A DNA stretch of 8,467 bases. Source: Clostridiales bacterium. Its GTDB lineage: Bacteria; Bacillota; Clostridia; Christensenellales; Christensenellaceae. The stretch spans positions 1 through 8,467 of the forward strand of contig JAHZHM010000260.1 in the NCBI GenBank assembly GCA_019420265.1, written 5' to 3'. This document shows positions 1 through 4,908 of this stretch, one piece after another; the stretch's first letter is position 1, and every line of letters begins with the position of its first letter. Below the pieces are notes generated by a model that saw only the letters and a program-made list of their open reading frames with translations, was not told the origin of the DNA and ran no database searches. Position numbers and translations under genes: made by a program.

Positions 1-926
1 TGCAGGATGATGAGGAAGATGAGGAAAAAGAGCGCTTTCATGGGGTCTACCGTGAGGATCATAAAGGCGCCGATGCCCGCGCCGATATATGCGCCGACGA
101 TGGGAATCAGAGCTGTCGCCCCGACGACAGCGCCCGTCATGGCCGCATAGGGCAGCCGCAGCAGGAACATGCCAATCGTGCACAACAGCCCCAGGATGAT
201 GGATTCGGTGAACTGGCCGACGATAAAGCTGGAAAAGGATTCGTTGGCAGTGCGCATGAGCCGCAGGAACTGCTGGTATTTTTTTGGCTTTAGATGCGCC
301 TCGAACAGCCGGGAGAACTGGCGCAGCAGCCGCTCTTTATCCAGCAGCAGATAGAGCGCGAAGATGATGCCGATGAGCAGATTGGTCAGCAAGCCGAAAA
401 CCCCGGTGATCACAGCCAGGGCAGTATTGATGACGTCACCCACGCCAAGGGAGATATAGCTGAGCAGCTTTTGCACCAGCACGGACCAGTTTAAATTGAG
501 GTTGAGCAGCATCTGCTGCAAAGAAGGAATGCCGTCCAGATTATCCGAGACGAAATGATACAGCCATTCCAGCGCCGGCGGAATTTCTTTGCCGATGAGC
601 GTAAAGCTGGAGACCAGCTCCGGGATGACCAGCGTGCAGATGAGCGCCAAAATGAGCGCCCAGGTGAGCATGGAAAGAAAGATGCAGACCGGGCGGCGGG
701 ATTTTATGACAAACTTATTTTGGCTATGCGGGAAATACCAGCTCTCCAGCCGCTTCATCAGAAGGTTGAGCACGAAAGCGATGATGCAGCCCGTGATGAG
801 CGGAGAAAGCACGCCAAGAAGCGTTCCGATAAAAGCGCCAATCTCGTGCAGATAGGTGATGCAAAGATAGATGGTTCCCAGAATCAACCCGGCTTTCCAT
901 AGTCTTTTGCTTGTGATTTTTTCCAT
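1..926 (-). CDS. AI-2E family (PerM/YdiK-like) membrane transporter, 3' end cut by window edge
   Basis: A minus-strand reading frame stays open from ATG at 926 to the left edge of the window, giving 308 residues with no stop; the C-terminus is missing. The start is supported by GGGAGGG (934-940) placed 7 nt upstream. The protein is strongly hydrophobic: an N-terminal membrane segment (about residues 10-28), a second pair around 30-50 and 85-110, a more polar middle section (about 115-170), then a cluster of membrane segments to the end. Family hallmarks are the GQFTE segment at 237-241, followed by the ILGLL stretch, and GATALIPIVGAYIG at 269-282; this arrangement is typical of the AI-2E transporter family (PF01594). 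Members are 8-TM permeases of about 350 residues. Roles shown for some are autoinducer-2 export or Na+/H+ antiport, so the substrate cannot be named here. It is divergently transcribed from the MBOAT operon. Confidence 0.88.
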   Translation of the reverse strand, partial: MEKITSKRLWKAGLILGTIYLCITYLHEIGAFIGTLLGVLSPLITGCIIAFVLNLLMKRLESWYFPHSQNKFVIKSRRPVCIFLSMLTWALILALICTLVIPELVSSFTLIGKEIPPALEWLYHFVSDNLDGIPSLQQMLLNLNLNWSVLVQKLLSYISLGVGDVINTALAVITGVFGLLTNLLIGIIFALYLLLDKERLLRQFSRLFEAHLKPKKYQQFLRLMRTANESFSSFIVGQFTESIILGLLCTIGMFLLRLPYAAMTGAVVGATALIPIVGAYIGAGIGAFMILTVDPMKALFFLIFLIIL

Positions 927-963
927 GAGGATGCCCTCCCAGATAGGCTGAAGCTATAAAGCG

Positions 964-992
964 ATCATAAGGAAAAAAGCGCGGAATGTCAA
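964..992 (-). promoter_or_regulatory. Sigma-A-type promoter for the AI-2E family gene
   Basis: On the minus strand TTGACA (992-987) is followed by a 17-nt spacer and TATGAT (969-964). This is a perfect -35 box and a 5/6 -10 box at ideal spacing. Transcription would begin near 957, giving a leader of about 30 nt before the ATG at 926. Confidence 0.8.
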
Positions 993-1018
993 CTGCTGCG
1001 AAAAGGTTGAACAAAATG

Positions 1019-1040
1019 CGCTCTGGTAATGGCTAGAGCG
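1019..1040. repeat. Short inverted repeat overlapping the MBOAT promoter (candidate operator)
   Basis: CGCTCT (1019-1024) is mirrored by AGAGCG (1035-1040) with 10 nt between. The repeat ends 3 nt before the extended -10 box and covers the place where a -35 box would lie. That position suits a repressor or activator site, but 6-bp arms can occur by chance. Confidence 0.3.
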
Positions 1041-1043
1041 ATA

Positions 1044-1052
1044 TGATATAAT
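1044..1052 (+). promoter_or_regulatory. Extended -10 promoter of the MBOAT/SGNH operon
   Basis: TGATATAAT is a perfect -10 box (TATAAT, 1047-1052) preceded by the TGn extension. The -35 region at 17-nt spacing is poor (TGGTAA, 1024-1029), as is usual for extended -10 promoters. The start of transcription would be near 1059. This rules against the in-frame GTG at 1057 as the start codon of the next gene. Confidence 0.7.
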
Positions 1053-1089
1053 TCTCGTGGCAATTGTGAATTTATGTCGGGAGAGGATT

Positions 1090-2538
1090 ATGGATTTTAT
1101 CTCAGGCAAATATAATCTGTTCTTGCTGGCGATAGTAGCGCTTTACTATCTGCTGCCTCTGAAGCAGCGGTGGTATGCCCTGTTGGCAGGAAGTCTGCTG
1201 TTTTATATGATTAACATGGGTTGGGCGACGCTCGTCTTTTTGGCGATGATCCTCCTTTCTTATTTTGGCGGCAGGCTGGTGGAGCATACCCGAAAGACAT
1301 CTAGAGGTTGGATCAAGAAAACCGCGTTGTGGTTGTCGTTGGGCGTTGTGGTGTTGCCGTTGCTTGTTACGAAAAATGGAAATTTTGTGCTGAGGTCTTT
1401 TTTTGGAAGGGATGGAATTTCCTGGATTGTGCCGCTGGGGATCTCTTTCTTTACCATGCAGATGATCGCCTATTTGGTGGATCTCTATCGCGGGAAAATC
1501 CGGGCCCAAAGGAACTTGCTCAAATACGCCCTGTTCATCTCTTTCTTCCCGCAGATCGTTCAAGGGCCCATTCCAAGATATGAGCAGCTGGCAGATCAGC
1601 TGGTGGAAGGGCACCGATTTAAAGAAAAAGAGTTTATCAAGGGGTTGCAGCTCATTTTGTGGGGCTTTTTCCTCAAACTGATGATCGCAGATAAGGCTGC
1701 GGTGATTGTCAATACAGTTTTCGGGCAGAGGGAGGTGTATCAAGGCGCGTATGTTCTGCTGGCAGGTGTCCTATACAGCTTTCAGCTCTATGCGGATTTC
1801 CTTTCCTGCACGACACTGGCTCAAGGCGCTGCAGCGCTGTTTGGCATTTCGTTGGCAGATAACTTCCGGCATCCCTATTTTTCTACCTCTATCAAGGAGT
1901 TTTGGGGCCGATGGCATCTTTCCCTCAGCTCATGGCTGCGAGATTATATCTATATTCCCTTGGGAGGGAACAGAAAAGGGAAACTGCGCAAATATCTAAA
2001 CCTCACTATTACTTTTCTGGTGAGTGGCCTTTGGCATGGCGCGGGGTATAAATACCTGTTTTGGGGTTGTATGCACGCGGGTTATCAGATCTTGGGAGAG
2101 TTCACGCTGCCTCTTCGAGAGCGACTGTATGGCGTGTTGGGGTTTGAGCCTCAGAGCCGGGCAAAGCAGGTCTTCCGACAGTTCTTTACTTTCTTGCTGG
2201 TTATGCTGGCATGGATTGTATTCCGGGCAGATAGCCTGCGCACTGCGTTTTCTATGATTGCCTCTATTTTTACCGTATACAATCCGTGGATTCTATTTGG
2301 AAATGCGTTGTTTGGCCTGGGGCTTTCCTGGAGAGAGTGCCTGGTTTTGGTGGCGTCGCTCCTGGTGCTCTATCAAGTTAGCCGAGCACAGGAGAAAAGC
2401 TGTATTCGGGAACGAGTGCTGGCTCAGCCAGTGATTGTCCGCTATCTCATCTATCTCTGCGCCATTTTTGCCATCTTGATATTTGGCACCTATGGACATG
2501 GATATGATGCTCAAAGCTTTATTTACGGGGGATTCTAG
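1090..2538 (+). CDS. MBOAT family membrane-bound O-acyltransferase (AlgI/DltB-like)
   Basis: The predicted 482-residue polytopic membrane protein belongs to the MBOAT family (PF03062). It should pass an acyl group, typically acetyl, across the membrane to an extracellular polymer. Supporting motifs are FFPQIVQGPIPRY (about 155-167), EFWGRWHLSLS with H276, and SGLWHGAG with H316. H316 corresponds to the invariant histidine essential in AlgI and DltB. Around ten hydrophobic segments run from residue 8 to the C-terminus, and the length matches AlgI-type proteins (about 470-500). An in-frame GTG at 1057 would add 11 residues but lies at or before the predicted transcription start. ATG 1090 has GGGAGAGG (1079-1086) upstream and is preferred. 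The stop is 1 nt before the next gene, so the two are almost certainly co-translated and functionally paired, as in algI/algJ/algX and dltB/dltD. The acyl acceptor is unknown. I leave the gene unnamed because no D-alanylation or alginate genes are nearby. Confidence 0.93.
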   Translation: MDFISGKYNLFLLAIVALYYLLPLKQRWYALLAGSLLFYMINMGWATLVFLAMILLSYFGGRLVEHTRKTSRGWIKKTALWLSLGVVVLPLLVTKNGNFVLRSFFGRDGISWIVPLGISFFTMQMIAYLVDLYRGKIRAQRNLLKYALFISFFPQIVQGPIPRYEQLADQLVEGHRFKEKEFIKGLQLILWGFFLKLMIADKAAVIVNTVFGQREVYQGAYVLLAGVLYSFQLYADFLSCTTLAQGAAALFGISLADNFRHPYFSTSIKEFWGRWHLSLSSWLRDYIYIPLGGNRKGKLRKYLNLTITFLVSGLWHGAGYKYLFWGCMHAGYQILGEFTLPLRERLYGVLGFEPQSRAKQVFRQFFTFLLVMLAWIVFRADSLRTAFSMIASIFTVYNPWILFGNALFGLGLSWRECLVLVASLLVLYQVSRAQEKSCIRERVLAQPVIVRYLIYLCAIFAILIFGTYGHGYDAQSFIYGGF

Positions 2539-2539
2539 C

Positions 2540-4045
2540 ATGAAAAAGCACATGGGATTTTGGATCCGCGCTGTGGCGTTGGTGCTGCTAGTGGCGGTTG
2601 GCTTGGCTGGAATCAATCAGTTGTTGGAGCCGGAATATTTTATCACGAACCCCTGGCCGACAACGGCAACCTTTCTTGGTTTTTACGAGATGGAGCGAGA
2701 TACGGTGGATGTGCTCTTTTTAGGCAGCAGTCATGCGGCTGCGGCATTTTCGCCGCAGGAGCTTTACGATGACTACGGCATTACCAGTTATAATCTGGGC
2801 TCGGAGCAACAAAATCTGCTGATCACTTACTACTGGCTCAAGGAGGCGTTGCACTATCAATCTCCCAAGGCGGTGGTGTTGGATTGCTTGATGCTGTTTT
2901 CCTATATTCCTAGCGAAGTGTTGAATACGGCAGAAGGATTTGGGAGGAAGGCTATCGATCCCATGCGTTGGGGCGCTGTGAAGAGAGAAGCGATCGCGGA
3001 TATCTGCGCCCGCGATAAAAAGCAGTCTGCGGCCAGCTATTATTTTACAAATCTCAGGTTTCACTCCAGATGGACGGATTTGCAGCGGGAAGACTTTTCT
3101 TATGACATGCTGAGCTCACACTATGAGCTAAAGGGATATAATGCTGGGATGGGGTTCCCTGAAAAGCCGCAGCACTTCGCGCACCTTCCCTTTGATGCGG
3201 CTAGCTCACAGGAGAAAGAAGAGCCTAGAGAGATTATGCTGGAGTATCTCAACAAGATCCTTCAGCTTTGCCGAGAAAATGGGATCGAGGTAATCTTAGT
3301 AAAAACGCCGACAGGAGGAGAAAGAGCTTCTGTTCAAAGATATAATGCAGAGCAGGAGATCGCGCAGGCAAATGGCCTAGCGTTGTATGATTTCAATGAA
3401 AGAGCCCTGTGGGAAGCTATCGATTTTAATGGCATGGAAGATCTGGATACCGATAGTGAGCATTTGAATTTTTCCGGCGCATCCAAAATTACGCACTATT
3501 TGGGAAAAATTCTGACAGAAGAATATGAAGTTGCCCCAAGGCAGCATTCAGCCTATGAGAGCACGCGGCAATATTATCAGGGGATAGCCAATAATTTCCG
3601 CATGCAAAGCAATACAGATTTGTATTCCTATCTGGAGCAGATTGCTCACCCCAGGTATACCGTTTTTCTCTCGGTGAAGGGGGATGCCTCGGGCGCCTGG
3701 AACGATGACTTGCAGCAGAAACTGGAAGCACTGGGGCTGACTGGAGATCTCTGGCAGGCGGATGCCAGCTATTATGCCATCATCTCGGAAGGCGAAGTAG
3801 TCGCGGAGGAGACGGGCAAGCAGCGTTTACAGAGAGCAGGGGCGGTGCAGGGTGGCCTGCTCCGCTATGAGATTGTCTCTGGTGGAACAGGTACGGGAAA
3901 TACCGCTTCTATCAAGATTAGCGGGGCAGAACACTCTAGAAATAGCAGAGGCATCAATATTGTAGTGTATGACAATTATTTGTGGAAAGTAATCGATAGC
4001 GTAACCTTTGATACACATGACGCCGAGCTTGAAGCAACGCGGTAG
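2540..4045 (+). CDS. Membrane-anchored SGNH-type acyltransferase partner with C-terminal ILEI/FAM3-like domain
   Basis: The 501-residue protein starts at ATG 2540, 1 nt after the MBOAT stop, behind GGGGGA (2527-2532). An in-frame ATG at 2483 lies inside the MBOAT gene and is unlikely to be used. Residues about 8-30 form one membrane anchor, and the rest should be extracellular. The SGNH-like core starts at VDVLFLGSSHAAAAF: G62-S63-S64-H65, with S64 in the usual nucleophile position. It continues through YNLGSEQQN (block II-like) and ends with DTDSEHLNFSGA, where D305 and H308 complete the expected DxxH dyad. Proteins of this shape next to MBOATs (DltD, AlgJ, AlgX) take the acyl group and place it on the polymer, which is the inferred role here. 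Residues about 370-495 form a separate domain with YTVFLSVKGDASGAW, a YYAII strand, then RGINIVVYDN and KVIDSVTFDTH. These resemble the ILEI/PANDER (FAM3) fold, possibly a carbohydrate-binding module. The catalytic residue assignment is by motif only. Confidence 0.85.
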   Translation: MKKHMGFWIRAVALVLLVAVGLAGINQLLEPEYFITNPWPTTATFLGFYEMERDTVDVLFLGSSHAAAAFSPQELYDDYGITSYNLGSEQQNLLITYYWLKEALHYQSPKAVVLDCLMLFSYIPSEVLNTAEGFGRKAIDPMRWGAVKREAIADICARDKKQSAASYYFTNLRFHSRWTDLQREDFSYDMLSSHYELKGYNAGMGFPEKPQHFAHLPFDAASSQEKEEPREIMLEYLNKILQLCRENGIEVILVKTPTGGERASVQRYNAEQEIAQANGLALYDFNERALWEAIDFNGMEDLDTDSEHLNFSGASKITHYLGKILTEEYEVAPRQHSAYESTRQYYQGIANNFRMQSNTDLYSYLEQIAHPRYTVFLSVKGDASGAWNDDLQQKLEALGLTGDLWQADASYYAIISEGEVVAEETGKQRLQRAGAVQGGLLRYEIVSGGTGTGNTASIKISGAEHSRNSRGINIVVYDNYLWKVIDSVTFDTHDAELEATR

Positions 4046-4053
4046 TGTATGGA

Positions 4054-4292
4054 AAGAGACAGCTTCTCCCATCGATACCCGCACCAAGGCCATCGTTCAG
4101 CAGGGCATGGATGCGCTGACGCACAGGCGGACGGTGTTCGTCATTGCGCACCGGCTTTTCACCGTCAAAAACTCGGATGTCATCATGGTTTTGGAGCAGG
4201 GGCGCATCATCGAGCGGGGCACGCACGACCAGCTCATCGCCCAAAAAGGAAAATACTATCAGCTCTATACCGGCGCATTCGAGCTGGAATAG
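4054..4292 (+). pseudogene. Decayed 3' fragment of an ABC transporter gene (duplicate of the downstream exporter tail)
   Basis: This is the last ~75 codons of an ABC exporter nucleotide-binding domain, from the D-loop (SPIDTRT) through the H-loop (VIAHRL) to a natural stop at 4290-4292. Walker A, Q-loop, signature, Walker B and the whole membrane domain are absent, so it cannot be a working transporter. An open frame does exist from ATG 4008, but it begins inside the SGNH gene in another frame and has no convincing ribosome site. From 4071 to 4214 it is 138/144 identical to 8324-8467 in the second ABC gene. Five of the six differences change an amino acid, and one turns the conserved HRLST into HRLFT, as expected of a copy no longer under selection. 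The homology may reach back to about 4054 (KETASPID versus DEATSSID). It ends in the terminator at 4300-4330. Confidence 0.9.
4071..4214 (+). repeat. Direct repeat, left copy (144 nt in view)
   Basis: Direct repeat with 8324-8467, offset 4253 nt, with 138/144 identity. The six differences are all transitions, and the last 55 nt (4160-4214) are identical. The right copy is cut by the window edge, so the true repeat is probably longer and may include the stop codon and terminator. Confidence 0.97.
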
Positions 4293-4299
4293 GCAAAAG

Positions 4300-4330
4300 A
4301 AAACGGCTTCCCTTGGGAGGCCGTTTTTTT
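4300..4330. terminator. Intrinsic terminator, probably bidirectional
   Basis: AAAACGGCTTCCC (4300-4312) pairs with GGGAGGCCGTTTT (4315-4327) with a single G-U wobble, and a run of seven T follows on the plus strand (4324-4330). The innermost pairs probably open to give a usable loop. The A-rich left flank supplies the T tract for the minus strand. It therefore can stop both the plus-strand transcript (MBOAT/SGNH plus the ABC scrap) and the convergent remnant. Confidence 0.88.
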
Positions 4331-4334
4331 GTGC

Positions 4335-4526
4335 TCATTTTTCCAGGAAGAATACCGGGCGGTCTGAAAAGAAGCAGACATCCGAGGCAAATTCGTTCAG
4401 ATAGCCCGGCCGCCAGTCGGGGTACATCAGGCAGAAATCGCTCTGGGAGACGGCGTGGCAGATGGCGGCCCTGCGCACGCCGGCATAGGGCAGGGAAGCG
4501 GCAGAAAGAGAGGCAGCGATTTCATT
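4335..4526 (-). pseudogene. C-terminal remnant of an unidentified convergent gene
   Basis: A minus-strand frame is open for 63 codons and ends with TGA at 4337-4335, right beside the terminator. It is closed upstream by an in-frame TGA (4529-4527) and has no plausible start codon or ribosome site. The only internal ATG (4427) would leave about 30 residues. The peptide looks protein-like rather than random, with aromatic and charged segments such as LMYPDWRPGYLNEFAS and ending RPVFFLEK. Composition is GC-rich like the ABC genes, whereas the DNA just beyond 4530 is AT-rich, so the break point is near 4530. I do not recognise the family. It most likely represents the tail of the gene that originally converged on the ABC operon. 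Confidence 0.6.
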
Positions 4527-4652
4527 TCAGCGTAGATTTGGATAGGTAGTGGAAAAGAGAAACTTGAATTAAGTTAAGCACATCCATTTTTTGAATCATT
4601 GAGGTAAGGTTATAAAAGGCTTGATTCGAATGAAATAAGAACAGCCTTGACC

Positions 4653-4682
4653 ATTTCCTGTTTCAATTTGGAAACAGGAAAT
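4653..4682. repeat. Perfect 30-bp palindrome, 12-nt arms and 6-nt centre
   Basis: ATTTCCTGTTTC (4653-4664) is exactly mirrored by GAAACAGGAAAT (4671-4682) around AATTTG. No T tract follows, so it is not an intrinsic terminator. It ends 17 nt before the -35 box of the promoter at 4700, a position suited to an upstream regulator site. It may be an operator for a regulator encoded elsewhere. Confidence 0.75.
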
Positions 4683-4699
4683 ACAATGAAAAATGAAAC

Positions 4700-4728
4700 T
4701 GGACAAAAATGAGAGAAAATAGTATAAT
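4700..4728 (+). promoter_or_regulatory. Distal promoter (P1) of the ABC operon
   Basis: TGGACA (4700-4705), a 17-nt spacer and TATAAT (4723-4728): a 5/6 -35 box and a perfect -10 box. Transcription would start near 4735, giving a leader of about 170 nt that includes the terminator at 4837-4875. Confidence 0.7.
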
Positions 4729-4773
4729 AAGAGAGCAAACGTCGTTGAAGATAGGCAGAAAGAGTCGGCTTGG

Positions 4774-4803
4774 TTGACAGTGTGCGCAGAGATCTAATAT
4801 ACT
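4774..4803 (+). promoter_or_regulatory. Proximal promoter (P2) of the ABC operon
   Basis: TTGACA (4774-4779), an 18-nt spacer and TATACT (4798-4803): a perfect -35 box and a 5/6 -10 box. The start would be near 4810. A TAATAT at 4795 would give a 15-nt spacer and is less likely. Confidence 0.72.
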
Positions 4804-4836
4804 TTTTAAGAATATTGATTATCGAGTAGCTTGTTG

Positions 4837-4875
4837 GCGTAAGTCCGGATGATCGGACGGATTTGCGCTTTTTTT
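4837..4875 (+). terminator. Leader terminator between the promoters and the first ABC gene (candidate attenuator)
   Basis: GCGTAAGTCCG (4837-4847) pairs along all 11 positions (two G-U wobbles) with CGGATTTGCGC (4858-4868) around a 10-nt loop, and seven T follow (4869-4875). It lies after both promoters and 33 nt before the ATG of the first ABC gene, so most transcripts would stop unless read-through is regulated. I found no clear antiterminator helix, ligand-binding fold or well-formed leader peptide, so the control mechanism is unknown. A short constitutive RNA of about 65 nt from P2 is an alternative reading. Confidence 0.72.
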
Positions 4876-4892
4876 ATTTTCAATTTTTGAAT

Positions 4893-4899
4893 AAAGGAG
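4893..4899 (+). promoter_or_regulatory. Ribosome binding site of the first ABC gene
   Basis: AAAGGAG lies 9 nt before ATG 4909 and 6 nt before an in-frame GTG at 4906. An out-of-frame ATG at 4904 is followed directly by TGA, which overlaps ATG 4909. ATG 4909 is taken as the start; GTG 4906 would add one residue. Confidence 0.75.
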
Positions 4900-4908
4900 A
4901 GTGATGTG

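Larger units (their letters stand above)
4530..4908 (+). other. AT-rich non-coding regulatory region upstream of the ABC operon
   Basis: No coding frame is supported here. Base composition changes sharply at about 4530 from GC-rich to AT-rich. The region holds a loose inverted repeat (AAGGCT 4616-4621 with AGCCTT 4643-4648), a perfect 30-bp palindrome, two promoters, an intrinsic terminator and the ribosome site of the first ABC gene. Those with good support are listed separately. Confidence 0.8.

Noticed and set aside
1057..1089. GTG at 1057 as the MBOAT start
   Set aside because: It lies at or before the predicted transcription start of the extended -10 promoter and lacks a ribosome site. 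ATG 1090 has GGGAGAGG just upstream.
1102..1743. 213-codon minus-strand frame within the MBOAT gene
   Set aside because: It is antisense to a clearly recognised protein, and its product lacks any recognisable domain and is rich in Gln, His and Pro.
4008..4292. 94-residue small protein starting inside the SGNH gene
   Set aside because: The first ~15 codons overlap the SGNH gene in another frame and the rest is an ABC tail without the ATP-binding motifs. It is best read as a truncated pseudogene.
4049..4549. 166-codon plus-strand frame across the scar
   Set aside because: It is a different frame of the ABC fragment, terminator and convergent remnant. The product is Arg/His-rich low complexity and reads straight through the terminator.
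4735..4908. Riboswitch or T-box in the ABC leader
   Set aside because: No conserved core of a known class was recognised, and there is no specifier-like or T-box motif. Only the terminator hairpin is supported.
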